The translations under genes and the position numbers were made by a program. DNA of 64,000 bases from Streptomyces lasiicapitis (GTDB lineage Bacteria > Actinomycetota > Actinomycetes > Streptomycetales > Streptomycetaceae), in assembly GCF_014646335.1 (NCBI RefSeq), contig NZ_BMNG01000002.1:372001-436000 (forward strand), read 5' to 3'. The notes under the pieces are model-generated. The model did no database searches. It was not told where the DNA came from and worked only from the letters and a program-made list of their open reading frames with translations. Of the stretch, positions 18,678 through 27,554 are shown one piece after another (the stretch's first letter is position 1; every line of letters starts with the position of its first letter).

Positions 18678-18998
18678 GGGGCAGAGAGCGGAGTGGAGGG
18701 GGCGCCGCGGGGGAGGACGGGAGGGCGCGCGCCCTCCGTCGCAACCGGTGTCCGAGCCCCGCCTCGCTCGGCCGTACGAGTCTTTTCGCCCAGGTGTACG
18801 ACGCGTCATACCAGAGCGGGACGCTGCCCACCGGAGTTTGTCAACTGCCCACCGCACATGAAGCGTTGACGACTACCGTGTGTGGCCGTCGGGCGACGCA
18901 GGGATCACATCACGGCCTGCCGGCCGGCATCGCGATGCCATCGACGAGATGCCGCGGCAGACCGCCGCGGCGTCCGTCGCAACGTACCGAGGACGCTG
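18678..18998. other. 321-bp intergenic region before the conservon
   Basis: No credible gene. It holds an imperfect dyad GTACGACGCGTCATAC (18796-18811, perfect GACGCGTC core) and a GTTGACGACTACCGT stretch near 18865-18878, where TACCGT could be a -10 box. The rest is GC-rich without obvious structure. The promoter of the conservon operon must lie here. Confidence 0.45.
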
Positions 18999-20963
18999 AT
19001 GTCTCACCTTCGCGCACCGGCAGCACGCGCAGACCGCCGTGAGGGCGGTCGGCACGGCAGGTCCGGGAGCCGCGCGGCCCCGCCGCTGCCCGAGGCGCGC
19101 ATACGCCCCCAACTCCTGCGCATCGCCGTGCTGCCCGCCGTCGCGGTCGGCCTGTGCGGCAGCGCGGCCGTCCTCTTCCTGATCAGGGAGGCCGGGGCCC
19201 GGCCCCGGCTGCCCCTGCTCGCCGTCCTCGCCGCCGCCGCGGCCCTGGGCCTGGTCTGCGTGGTGATTGCCGCGGTCGCCGCCGACCGGGCCGCGCGGTC
19301 CCTGCGCGAACGGGTCGGCGCGCTGCGCCGCGCCACCGCGCGCGGCCAGGCCGACCTGCGCGAACTCGTCGAACAACTGCGCCGTGGCGACGTACCGGCC
19401 GCGCCCGGCCGGCAGGCCGTGCGGCCCCCCGCCGCGGGCGACGAGTTCGGGCTGCTCGCCGAGGAGCTGTCCCGGGCGCACGACGGCGCCGTCACCGCCG
19501 TCGTGCAGGCTTCGCAGCTCTCCAGCCAGGCGGGCAGCGAGCAGAAGGTCGAGGTCTTCGTCAATCTGGCCCGGCGGCTCCAGTCCCTCGTACACCGCGA
19601 GATCTCGCTCCTCGACGACCTGGAGAACACCGTCGAGGACCCCGAACTCCTCAAGGGCCTCTTCCACATCGACCATCTCGCCACCCGCATCCGGCGGCAC
19701 GCGGAGAACCTCGCCGTGCTCGGCGGCGCCATGTCCCGGCGCCAGTGGAGCAGGCCGGTCACCATGACGGAGGTGCTGCGCTCCTCGATCGCGGAGGTCG
19801 AGCAGTACTCGCGGGTCAAGCTGGTGCCGCCGATCGACGGCACCCTGCGCGGGCACGCCGTCGCCGACGTCATCCACCTGCTCGCCGAACTCGTCGAGAA
19901 CGCCACGGTGTTCTCCGCCCCGCACACCCAAGTCCTGCTGCGCGCCAACCTGGTGACCGCCGGGCTCGCCATCGAGGTCGAGGACCGCGGCCTCGGCATG
20001 CCGCTCCCCGAGCAGAGCCGCATGAACCAACTCCTCGCCGACCCCGACCAGGTGAACGTCGCCAGCCTGCTCCAGGACGGGCGCATCGGACTCTTCGTCG
20101 TCTCCGCGCTCGCCCGCAGGCACGGCATCGCGGTCCGCCTGCAGACCAACATCTACGGCGGTGTGCAGGCCGTCCTGATCGTGCCGCAGGGGCTCCTCGG
20201 CGCGGAGCAGGACGACGCGATGTCCGGGGCCCGCGGCGGCGGCAAGGGCGGGGGCGGCGGCGCGAGCGGGATGGTGCCGGGGCCGCGGCGTGCCACGTCG
20301 GGCGCGGCGACCGCCTCGCGCCGTGGGGTGGGTCCACAGGGCGGGGCCGGGGCGTCGCTGCCCGGGGGCGGTGCGTCGGGCTCGCCGTCCGGCGCCGGTA
20401 CGTCGGCTTCGTATCCCGCAGTCGGTACGCCTGGCTCGCAGCCACGCGCCGGTACGTCGGCCTCGTACCCCGCCACCGGCGCCCAGGCCGCCACCGCCCC
20501 CTACCCGCCGCAGCCGCACGCCCCCCGCAACGGCGTCCAGGCCCCCGAGGCCTCGACCGACCCCGCCGACCCCACCGTCCGCCTCCCCGTCCGCGGCCCC
20601 CGCGGCGACCGCCCCACCCCCGCCGAAGCCCTGCCCGGCATCCGCCCCGAGGACCGGCAGAGCACCGCCGAACACACCGCGACCCCGCCGGTGCCCCGCA
20701 ACGGCGCCGTACGCGGCCGCGTCGGCAGACCGCAGCTGCCCCGGCGGCGCGCCCAGGAACACCTCGCGCCCCAGTTGCGCGACGCCCGCGCCCCCCGCGC
20801 GGACGACGAGCACGTCGGCCACGACCCGGGCCTGATGGCCGCCTTCCAGCGCGGCATCGGGCTCGCCCAGGCCGCCGAGGCCCGGGACGCCCCGCACGAC
20901 CACGAAGCCGGCGCGAGCCACGGACCCGGCGACGGCGCGGGCCGTGCCGATCAGGGCGGCTGA
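18999..20963 (+). CDS. conservon sensor-like histidine-kinase ATPase (CvnA-type)
   Basis: 654-residue membrane protein, first gene of a conservon. Two membrane segments (about residues 36-60 and 66-90) replace the larger sensor of classical kinases. A HATPase domain follows, with N-box HLLAELVENATVFS and G-box EDRGLGMPLP. The C-terminal 230 residues are a Gly/Ala/Pro-rich tail with repeated GTSASYP units, then a basic-acidic end. Conservon proteins assemble a G-protein-like complex at the membrane. The ATG at 18999 follows GAGGACG; a longer frame from 18882 has no support. In the family, kinase activity is often doubtful. Confidence 0.87.
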   Translation: MSHLRAPAARADRREGGRHGRSGSRAAPPLPEARIRPQLLRIAVLPAVAVGLCGSAAVLFLIREAGARPRLPLLAVLAAAAALGLVCVVIAAVAADRAARSLRERVGALRRATARGQADLRELVEQLRRGDVPAAPGRQAVRPPAAGDEFGLLAEELSRAHDGAVTAVVQASQLSSQAGSEQKVEVFVNLARRLQSLVHREISLLDDLENTVEDPELLKGLFHIDHLATRIRRHAENLAVLGGAMSRRQWSRPVTMTEVLRSSIAEVEQYSRVKLVPPIDGTLRGHAVADVIHLLAELVENATVFSAPHTQVLLRANLVTAGLAIEVEDRGLGMPLPEQSRMNQLLADPDQVNVASLLQDGRIGLFVVSALARRHGIAVRLQTNIYGGVQAVLIVPQGLLGAEQDDAMSGARGGGKGGGGGASGMVPGPRRATSGAATASRRGVGPQGGAGASLPGGGASGSPSGAGTSASYPAVGTPGSQPRAGTSASYPATGAQAATAPYPPQPHAPRNGVQAPEASTDPADPTVRLPVRGPRGDRPTPAEALPGIRPEDRQSTAEHTATPPVPRNGAVRGRVGRPQLPRRRAQEHLAPQLRDARAPRADDEHVGHDPGLMAAFQRGIGLAQAAEARDAPHDHEAGASHGPGDGAGRADQGG

Positions 20964-21031
20964 CCCCGTCCGCCCCGGCGGACCCCGAGCACTTCGGACA
21001 CGAACCCCGTACTTCAAGGAGTCGATCCACC

Positions 21032-21466
21032 ATGGCGAGCGATGCGCCGACCGGCCAGGTATCCGATCTCGACTGGCTGATGAGCGGCCTCGTGCAGCGC
21101 GTGCCGCACACCCACAGCGCCGTCCTGCTCTCGTGCGACGGACTCGTGAAGTCGGTCCATGGCCTCGACCCCGACAGCGCCGACCACATGGCGGCGCTGG
21201 CGTCGGGGCTCTATTCGCTGGGGCGGAGCGCGGGCGTCCGCTTCGGCGACGGCGGGGACGTGCGCCAGGTGGTCGTGGAGCTCGACTCCAAGCTGCTCTT
21301 CGTGTCCACGGCGGGCTCGGGCACCTGTCTGGCCGTGCTCGCCGGGCGCGACGCGGACGCCGCGGTGCTCGGGTACGAGATGGCGATGCTCGTGAAGAGC
21401 GTGCGTCCCTACCTGGTCACAGCGCCCCGTCAGCCCGCCGTCGAGCCCGCGTCGATGAGGCACTGA
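21032..21466 (+). CDS. roadblock/LC7-domain protein (CvnB-type)
   Basis: 144-residue roadblock/LC7 protein. Its start (LDWLMSGLVQRVPHTHSAVLLSCDG, given here in two parts: LDWLMSGLVQRVPHTHSAV and LLSCDG) is the conservon CvnB signature. These proteins bind and probably regulate the partner GTPase (CvnD). The fold spans nearly the whole chain, with the central VRFGDGGDVRQVVVELDSK strand pair. AAGGAG precedes the ATG. It lies 68 bp after the ATPase gene and two bases before the DUF742 gene. Confidence 0.9.
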   Translation: MASDAPTGQVSDLDWLMSGLVQRVPHTHSAVLLSCDGLVKSVHGLDPDSADHMAALASGLYSLGRSAGVRFGDGGDVRQVVVELDSKLLFVSTAGSGTCLAVLAGRDADAAVLGYEMAMLVKSVRPYLVTAPRQPAVEPASMRH

Positions 21467-21468
21467 GC

Positions 21469-21840
21469 GTGGGGGCCCCGCACGACGGGCCATGGCTCGA
21501 CGACGCCGCGGGGCGGCTCATCCGCCCCTACACGGTCAGCGACGGGCGCACCAGACCGACGGCACAGCTCGACCTGCTGTCCCAGGTGCGGGCGACCGGA
21601 ACCGTCCCGGCCGGCTATCTGGGCCCCGAGCACGAGCTCGCCCTCGGCATGTGCGAGACCCCCACGTCCGTCGCCGAGATCGCCGCCCAGCTCAAGCTGC
21701 CCGCGGTGGTCACCAAGGTGATCCTGTCCGACCTCGTCGACTGCGGGGCGATCACCACGAGAGCCCCGGACTTCTACCACAACCCAACTGACCGGTCCCT
21801 GTTGGAGGCAGTGCTCGATGGACTACGACGACAGCTCTGA
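21469..21840 (+). CDS. DUF742 protein (CvnC-type)
   Basis: 123-residue DUF742 protein, the third conservon component. The family core is RLIRPYTVSDGRTRPTAQLD (about residues 16-35). A winged-helix-like section follows (CETPTSVAEIAAQLKLP..VTKVILSDLVDCGAI), with the final DRSLLEAVLDGLRRQL. GTG start with GAGG eight bases upstream. Its 3' end overlaps the GTPase gene by 23 bp, so translation is coupled. In studied conservons the protein binds the other subunits; a DNA-binding role is possible from the wing-like motif but not shown. Confidence 0.9.
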   Translation: MGAPHDGPWLDDAAGRLIRPYTVSDGRTRPTAQLDLLSQVRATGTVPAGYLGPEHELALGMCETPTSVAEIAAQLKLPAVVTKVILSDLVDCGAITTRAPDFYHNPTDRSLLEAVLDGLRRQL

Positions 21841-22417
21841 CCCCTTCCCCACCGCGCTGAAAATCCTCGTCGCGGGCGGGTTCGGGGTCGGCAAGACGAC
21901 CTTCGTGGGCGCGGTCAGCGAGATCGCCCCGCTGAGCACGGAGGAGTTGCTCACGACAGTCAGCGAGGCCACCGACGACCTGTCCGGCGTGGAGAACAAG
22001 ACCACGACGACCGTCGCCATGGACTTCGGCCGCATCACCCTCGACCCGGAACACGTGCTCTACCTCTTCGGTACACCCGGGCAGGAGCGGTTCTGGTTCA
22101 TGTGGGACGAACTGTCCGAGGGGGCGCTTGGCGCGGTGATCCTCGCCGACACCCGGCGCCTGGAGGACTGCTTCGCCGCCGTCGACTTCTTCGAGCAGCG
22201 AGGCATGGGATTCATCGTCGCCATCAACGAGTTCGACGGCGCCTACCGCTACGAGCCCGACGAGGTGCGCGCAGCCATCGACCTGGACCCGCAGGTGCCG
22301 GTCGTGCGGTGCGACGCCCGCATCTCCAGCTCCGGCATCCAGACCCTCCTCACCCTCGTACGCCATCTGCTCGCCCACGCGCCCGCCGCGTCCACCCACG
22401 GAGCCCGCACCACATGA
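21818..22417 (+). CDS. conservon GTP-binding protein (CvnD-type)
   Basis: 199-residue small GTPase-like protein. Walker A is G20-G-F-G-V-G-K26-T27-T28. The switch II equivalent is LFGTPGQERF, and the base-specificity motif is INEFD in place of NKxD. DTRRLEDCFAAVDFFE is typical of the CvnD group. It is the output or switch component of the conservon, cycling at the membrane complex with the roadblock protein. ATG at 21818 lies inside the DUF742 gene. The altered NKxD motif is common in this group, so GTP preference is likely but not certain. Confidence 0.92.
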   Translation: MDYDDSSDPFPTALKILVAGGFGVGKTTFVGAVSEIAPLSTEELLTTVSEATDDLSGVENKTTTTVAMDFGRITLDPEHVLYLFGTPGQERFWFMWDELSEGALGAVILADTRRLEDCFAAVDFFEQRGMGFIVAINEFDGAYRYEPDEVRAAIDLDPQVPVVRCDARISSSGIQTLLTLVRHLLAHAPAASTHGARTT

Positions 22418-22423
22418 ACCCTG

Positions 22424-22457
22424 GAGCACGCCGATGACGGGAGTACGCCGATGACGT
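22424..22457 (+). repeat. duplicated start region before the GAF gene, with a 6-codon mini-ORF
   Basis: GGAGCACGCCGATGACG (from 22423) and GGAGTACGCCGATGACG (from 22440) are 17-bp tandem near-copies, each with GGAG and an ATG. The first ATG (22434) opens MTGVRR and stops at TGA 22452-22454, overlapping the GAF start ATG (22451) as ATGA. Ribosomes loading at the first copy could reinitiate at the second. Confidence 0.55.
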
Positions 22458-23032
22458 ACGAAGCGACCGGCCGGCTGCTGCTGACCCCGGTCGACAAGGA
22501 GGCCCCGGCACGCGCGCGACGGCTGCGGGAGCTGGGCCTCGGGGAGCGGTCCGAGCCCGGCCTCGACGCGTTCGCGGACCGGCTCGCGCGGGTCATGGAC
22601 GCGCCGTACGCGATGGTCAACTTCATCGACGGGGAACGGCAGTTCTTCGCCGGGCTGCACGCGCCCGAGATCGCGGAACCGGCGGACGCCGGGGTGGAGC
22701 CGCCGCCCGGCGCCGTCGGCCGGCACATGGCGCGCGAGCGCGGCTACTGCCCGCACGTGGTGGTGCGCGGCAAGGCGCTGGTCCTTGAGGACGTGTGCGA
22801 CTACCCGCGGTTCGCGGGCAACCCGGTCGTCGACGAGATCGGGATCCGGTCCTACCTGGGCGCCCCGCTCGCCGACCGCGCGGGCTTCGTGCTCGGCACG
22901 GTGTGCGTCGCCGACGTCCGGCCCCGGCCGTGGGGGCGCGCCGGGCTCGACACCATCAAGTCGATGGCGGCCGAGCTGGCCGAACGCGTCCAGCGCCGCG
23001 AGGACGACGGGGACCTGGCCGTCCCGCTGTGA
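22451..23032 (+). CDS. GAF-domain protein at the end of the conservon
   Basis: 193-residue single GAF domain (about residues 35-185): DAPYAMVNFIDGERQFFAGL, then CPHVVVRGKALVLEDVCDYP and GIRSYLGAPLADRAGFVLGT. GAF domains bind cyclic nucleotides, haem or other small ligands; the binding residues cannot be read here. Position directly after the GTPase gene suggests it senses a signal for the conservon. Classical conservons often end with a cytochrome P450, so a GAF protein is a variant. Two tandem near-identical start regions precede it. It converges on the DUF2264 gene 13 bp away. Confidence 0.82.
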   Translation: MTYEATGRLLLTPVDKEAPARARRLRELGLGERSEPGLDAFADRLARVMDAPYAMVNFIDGERQFFAGLHAPEIAEPADAGVEPPPGAVGRHMARERGYCPHVVVRGKALVLEDVCDYPRFAGNPVVDEIGIRSYLGAPLADRAGFVLGTVCVADVRPRPWGRAGLDTIKSMAAELAERVQRREDDGDLAVPL

Positions 23033-23045
23033 CGGCGCCTGTCGC

Positions 23046-24968
23046 TCATAGGGTGAGTGTTTCGCCGTCGGGGAACGTGATCCGCACCGCGTCGCCGTGC
23101 ACGGCGCAGCCGATCGCCTCCTTCAGGGCCCACGGCCGTACGTCGTCGCGCGTGAGCACGACCAGGGTGACGTGGACGCTGCCGCCGCCCGGGTGGTCGC
23201 GTGCCAGGAGGTACGGCGTGGCCGAGTGCGGACCGTACGCGTTCGTCTCGACCTCGCGGGCCACCTGCGCCGCGCCCGCCACGCCCTCTTCCTCGGCCCA
23301 GCCGTGCAGCCCCACCACCGCGCTCGTCAGCCCCGCCTCCGTGCGGGCCAGGGCCCAGCCAGGACCGCACTCGACGTGCGGCGGTGCCTGGTCCGCGACC
23401 GCGTACCCGCCCTCCCGGACCGTCGCGCCGGCCGGTGCCCGGACCCGGTGCACGCGAATCTCCCAGGGGCCGTACAACGCGCTGGTGGTGAGGATCGGAT
23501 ACGTGTCATCGGTGCCGGGGAAGCACGCGTCGTGGCGGGACGACGCCATGTGGTCCGTGCAGGTCAGCGGGTGGATACGGCGGCGGCGCGAGGCGGTGCC
23601 GTCCGGGGCGAGCAGCGCCAGGTGGCCGTCCACGGCGCGCTCCCAGGCGCGCGGGGCGGTCTCGGGGGCCGTCGCCGAGGAGTAGGCGAACTTGGCGTAG
23701 TGCGGGTCGTCGGTGGCCGAACCCCCGGTGTCGTCCAGTGAGTTGTGGTCGCTGCCGTGGTTGACGAGGCGGACGATGCCGTCGTGGCGGGTGCCGTGCA
23801 GCAGCCAGCCGGGGCGGGGGAGCGCCGTGTACTGGTCGGACTCCTCGACGGGGAGCGGGAGTTCGCGGTCCGTCCACACCGGGTGGTCGGCGGGAAGCAG
23901 CAGGCCGAGGAAGCCCTTGCTGGCCCAGTACGGCGACGCCGGTCCCGAGTACGCCTGCGTCGACGGCAGATGCGTGCCGTACCAGCCGAGCGGAAGCAGC
24001 CCGCGCTCGTCCGGGACGCCCCGCTCCACGAAGTGCCGGGCCGTGCCCGAGGCGAGCCGCCGGGTCAGGCCCGGCGCGAGCGGCGAGCAGTCCGCGAGGG
24101 CGCCCATCCACACGGGCGCGGCCACCGCGAAGCGGTACGTGAGGGAGCGGCCCTGGTGCACGGGCGCGCCGTCCGCGCCGAAGAAGTGCGGGTAGGCGGC
24201 GAGGAATTGGGCCAGGCGCTCGCGGTAGACCTCGGCGCGGCCGCCGTCCCGGTCCGGGCCCGCCATGCGCGCCCAAAGCAGCGGGTACAGGTGCATGGCC
24301 CAGCCGTTGTAGTAGTCGAAGTTGCGGCCGTCGCCGTCGCTGTACCAGCCGTCGCCGCGGTACCAGTCCTCGATGCGGTCCAGGCCCGCCTCGATGTCGG
24401 ACCGGCTGTGCGGAGCGCCCACGGAGGCGAGGAACTGCTCCGAAACCACTTGGAACAGGCGCCAGTTGTTGTCCCACGTGCGGGCCCCGACGAAGCCGGA
24501 GAACCAGTCGACCACCCGCGCCCGCACGCGGTCGTCGAGCCGGTCCCAGATCCACGGCCGCGTCTCGTGCAGGGCGATCGCGACGGACGCCGCCTCCACC
24601 ATCTGCTGGGAACAGTCGGTGAGTTCGGGCCAGGCCTCGCCGTCGTTCCCGCCGTGTCCGTGCTCCGTGCCCGCCGTCAGACCCACCGCGTAGCGTTCTA
24701 TGAGCGCGGGGTCCACGTCGCCGCCCGCTCCCGCGATCCGGAACGCGGCAAGCAGGAACGACCGCGCGAACCCTTCGAGGCCGTCCGACACCACCCCCGA
24801 CCAACTCCCGCGCCCCGGCAGCCGGTACTGCGCGAAGCGCGGCGTGGCGTACGGGACGAGCGCCTCCAACTGCCGGTCGGCGAGCGCCTCCCAGTGCGCG
24901 CGGGTCCAACCGGTGAGTGGCGAGCGGACGCGGTCGGCGGGCGGGAGCGCCATGTGGGGTGCGGTCAT
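23046..24968 (-). CDS. DUF2264-domain protein (alpha/alpha-toroid, polysaccharide-lyase-like)
   Basis: 640-residue cytoplasmic protein of the DUF2264 family, which is mostly found with pectin/uronate or glycan catabolism genes. The N-terminal half is helical with the hallmark stretches GRGSWSGVVSDGLEGFARS and DCSQQMVEAASVAIAL, then WDNNWRLFQVVSEQFL and NFDYYNGWAMHLYP. The C-terminal third is beta-rich. No signal peptide. ATG at 24968; further upstream reading frame on this strand is not coding. It is divergent from the Gfo/Idh gene, with a LacI-type operator (24978-24989) ten bases before its start. Reaction unknown; glycan hydrolysis or lysis is inference. Confidence 0.83.
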   Translation of the reverse strand: MTAPHMALPPADRVRSPLTGWTRAHWEALADRQLEALVPYATPRFAQYRLPGRGSWSGVVSDGLEGFARSFLLAAFRIAGAGGDVDPALIERYAVGLTAGTEHGHGGNDGEAWPELTDCSQQMVEAASVAIALHETRPWIWDRLDDRVRARVVDWFSGFVGARTWDNNWRLFQVVSEQFLASVGAPHSRSDIEAGLDRIEDWYRGDGWYSDGDGRNFDYYNGWAMHLYPLLWARMAGPDRDGGRAEVYRERLAQFLAAYPHFFGADGAPVHQGRSLTYRFAVAAPVWMGALADCSPLAPGLTRRLASGTARHFVERGVPDERGLLPLGWYGTHLPSTQAYSGPASPYWASKGFLGLLLPADHPVWTDRELPLPVEESDQYTALPRPGWLLHGTRHDGIVRLVNHGSDHNSLDDTGGSATDDPHYAKFAYSSATAPETAPRAWERAVDGHLALLAPDGTASRRRRIHPLTCTDHMASSRHDACFPGTDDTYPILTTSALYGPWEIRVHRVRAPAGATVREGGYAVADQAPPHVECGPGWALARTEAGLTSAVVGLHGWAEEEGVAGAAQVAREVETNAYGPHSATPYLLARDHPGGGSVHVTLVVLTRDDVRPWALKEAIGCAVHGDAVRITFPDGETLTL

Positions 24969-24977
24969 GGCGGGATG

Positions 24978-24989
24978 GTAAGCGATTAC
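24978..24989. promoter_or_regulatory. LacI-type operator between DUF2264 and Gfo/Idh genes
   Basis: GTAAGCGATTAC matches the ideal palindrome GTAAGCGCTTAC at 11 of 12 bases. It lies in the 69-bp divergent promoter region, so one bound LacI-family repressor could control both genes. Similar sites occur at 30043-30056 and 37429-37440. Confidence 0.6.
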
Positions 24990-25037
24990 TACGCTGTGCC
25001 GACCCGCTCGTACCTCCGCCCAATGAAAGGCCCCCCC

Positions 25038-26285
25038 ATGACCGACCTCCGTCTCGGCGTCCTCGGCTACGGGCTGCGCGGCTCCCTCGCGCGCGTCGCC
25101 CACCGGCCCGGCGCGGGCTCCCGTGTCACCGCGGTCGCCGACCCCGACCCCATGGCCCGCGCGGACGCCGCCGCGGCCTTCCCCGGCGCCCGCATATCGG
25201 CCGACCACCGCAAGGTCGTCGAGGACCCGGACGTCGACGCCGTCGTCGTCCTCACCCCCGACCACACCCACGCCGAGGTCACCCGCGAGGCGCTGCGCGC
25301 GGGCAGGCCGGTGTTCGTGGAGAAGCCACTCGCCATCGACGTGGAGACGTGCGACGAGATCCTGCGCGCCGCGTACGACACCGGCACCCGCCTGTACGTC
25401 GGGCACAACATGCGCCACATGCCCGTGGTCCGGCTGATGCGCGACATCATCGCGCGCGGCGAGATCGGCGAGGTCAAGACGGTCTGGGTGCGCCACTTCG
25501 TCGGCTACGGCGGCGACTGGTACTTCAAGGACTGGCACGCCGAACGCCGGTACACCACCGGCCTGTTGCTGCAGAAGGCCGCCCACGACATCGACGTACT
25601 GCACTGGCTCGCGGGCGGCTGGACCCGGCGGGTGCAGGCGCTCGGCGACCTCATGGTCTACGGCGCCAACCCGCACCGCCGCGCGCCCGGTGAACCCAAG
25701 GCCGACGACTGGTACACCGAGGACGGCCACTGGCCGCCGCACACCCAGCGCGCCCTCAACCCCGTCATCGACGTCGAGGACGTGTCCCTGGTCAACATGC
25801 GCCTCGACAACGGGGTGTTGGCGGCGTACCAGCAGTGCCACTTCACGCCCGACTACTGGCGCAACTACACCGTCATCGGCGACGCGGGCCGCCTGGAGAA
25901 CTTCGGCGACGGCCCCGGGGGAGTCGTCAAGGTCTGGAACACGCGCCGCTCGGCGCACCGCGCGGACGGCGACGCCCAGTACGCGGTGCCGGACACGCAG
26001 GACGAGGGTGGTCACGGTGGCGCGGATCCGCTGCTCGTCGACGAGTTCCTGCGCTTCGTACGCGACGGGGGCGTCACCGACACCTCGCCGGTGGCCGCGC
26101 GGATGGCCGTCGCGGCCGGGGTGCGGGCCACCGAGTCGCTGCGGGACGGCGGCGCGCCGCGCGAGGTGCCGCCGCTCGATCCGGAGCTGGTCGCGTACTT
26201 CGATCGAGGGCAGGTGCGCCGGCCCGACGGGACCGGTGGGATGGCCGATCGCCCTGGTCACAGGCGGGTGCCGCCTGCGGTCTGA
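25038..26285 (+). CDS. Gfo/Idh/MocA-family oxidoreductase
   Basis: 415-residue NAD(P)-dependent dehydrogenase of the glucose-fructose oxidoreductase/inositol dehydrogenase family. The N-terminal Rossmann motif is LGVLGYGLRGSLARVAH (residues 5-21), the conserved EKP motif lies in VFVEKPLAIDVETC (near residue 95), and the C-terminal alpha/beta domain holds the HDID catalytic segment. The start at 25038 has GAAAGG seven bases upstream; an ATG at 25023 is possible. It is divergent from the DUF2264 gene across a LacI-type operator, so the two probably act on the same sugar or uronide. Substrate unknown. Confidence 0.88.
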   Translation: MTDLRLGVLGYGLRGSLARVAHRPGAGSRVTAVADPDPMARADAAAAFPGARISADHRKVVEDPDVDAVVVLTPDHTHAEVTREALRAGRPVFVEKPLAIDVETCDEILRAAYDTGTRLYVGHNMRHMPVVRLMRDIIARGEIGEVKTVWVRHFVGYGGDWYFKDWHAERRYTTGLLLQKAAHDIDVLHWLAGGWTRRVQALGDLMVYGANPHRRAPGEPKADDWYTEDGHWPPHTQRALNPVIDVEDVSLVNMRLDNGVLAAYQQCHFTPDYWRNYTVIGDAGRLENFGDGPGGVVKVWNTRRSAHRADGDAQYAVPDTQDEGGHGGADPLLVDEFLRFVRDGGVTDTSPVAARMAVAAGVRATESLRDGGAPREVPPLDPELVAYFDRGQVRRPDGTGGMADRPGHRRVPPAV

Positions 26286-26450
26286 AGGAAAGCTGCGGCC
26301 GCGCTTAAGAAATCCTCGATGGACCAGCGCCGCGACGTACGGAAGATTGCTGTGCGTCGGTGTGCGACCGGTGTGGGCCACCGGGACGCGACGTACGCGA
26401 GTGGTACGGGTCGCCGGCGCACCCCCAGAGGTACGACAGGAGCCGTTCGC

Positions 26451-27479
26451 GTGAAGGCGCTGGTCAAGGAGAAAGCGGAGCCCGGGCTCCGCCTGATGGA
26501 CGTCCCCGAGCCGGTGATCGGCGCCGGAGACGTCCTGATCAAGGTGCTGCGCACCGGGATCTGCGGGACCGACCTGCACATCCGGGCCTGGGACGGCTGG
26601 GCGCAGCAGACCATCGCGGCGCCACTGATCGTCGGACACGAGTTCGTGGGCGAGGTCGTCGAGACCGGCCGCGACGTCGTGGACATCAAGGCCGGGGACC
26701 GCGTCAGCGGCGAGGGCCACCTGGTGTGCGGCAAGTGCCGCAACTGTCAGGCGGGACGGCGCCACCTGTGCCGCGCCACGGTCGGGCTCGGCGTCGGGCG
26801 CGACGGGGCGTTCGCGGAGTACGTCGCGCTGCCCGCCTCCAACGTGTGGGTGCACCGGGTGGCGGTGGACCTCGACGTCGCGGCGATCTTCGACCCGTTC
26901 GGCAACGCCGTGCACACGGCCCTGTCCTTCCCGCTGGTCGGCGAGGACGTACTGATCACAGGGGCGGGCCCGATCGGCCTGATGGCCGCCGCCGTCGCCA
27001 AGCACGCGGGCGCCCGCAACGTCGTCATCACCGACGTCAGCGAGGAGCGCCTGCAGCTCGCCCGCAAGGCCGGCGTCAGCCTCGCCCTCAACGTCGCCGA
27101 GTCCACCATCGCCGAAGGCCAGCGCGAGCTCGGCCTGCGCGAGGGCTTCGACGTCGGCCTGGAGATGTCCGGCAATCCGCGTGCGATGCGCGACATGGTC
27201 GCCAACATGACCCACGGCGGCAAGATCGCCATGCTGGGCCTGCCGGCGGAGGAGTTCGCCGTCGACTGGGCGCGGATCGTCACCTCCATGATCACCATCA
27301 AGGGCATCTACGGCCGCGAGATGTTCGAGACCTGGTACGCCATGTCGGTGCTGCTCGAAGGCGGCCTCGACCTCGCGCCCGTGATCACCGGCCGGTACGG
27401 GTACCGCGACTTCCAGGAGGCCTTCGACGACGCGGCGAGCGGCCGCGGCGGCAAGGTCATCCTCGACTGGACCGCGTGA
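26451..27479 (+). CDS. tdh: L-threonine 3-dehydrogenase
   Basis: 342-residue zinc medium-chain dehydrogenase oxidising L-threonine to 2-amino-3-ketobutyrate. Catalytic zinc ligands lie in GICGTDLHI and GHEFVGEV. The structural zinc set is [15 protein letters not shown], and the nucleotide motif is [18 protein letters not shown]. The [20 protein letters not shown] stretch is characteristic of threonine dehydrogenase. GTG start with CAGGAG eight bases upstream. Next gene is kbl, whose enzyme consumes the unstable product, confirming the assignment. A 165-bp upstream gap (26286-26450) contains CGCGACGTACG twice but no clear promoter. Confidence 0.94.
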   Translation: MKALVKEKAEPGLRLMDVPEPVIGAGDVLIKVLRTGICGTDLHIRAWDGWAQQTIAAPLIVGHEFVGEVVETGRDVVDIKAGDRVSGEGHLVCGKCRNCQAGRRHLCRATVGLGVGRDGAFAEYVALPASNVWVHRVAVDLDVAAIFDPFGNAVHTALSFPLVGEDVLITGAGPIGLMAAAVAKHAGARNVVITDVSEERLQLARKAGVSLALNVAESTIAEGQRELGLREGFDVGLEMSGNPRAMRDMVANMTHGGKIAMLGLPAEEFAVDWARIVTSMITIKGIYGREMFETWYAMSVLLEGGLDLAPVITGRYGYRDFQEAFDDAASGRGGKVILDWTA

Positions 27480-27554
27480 GGCCGCCCGAGCTCCGGACTG
27501 CCCGAGTCCCGGCTTCGCCCACCCGCTGAACCCCCGAACTCCGAAGGATTCCTG

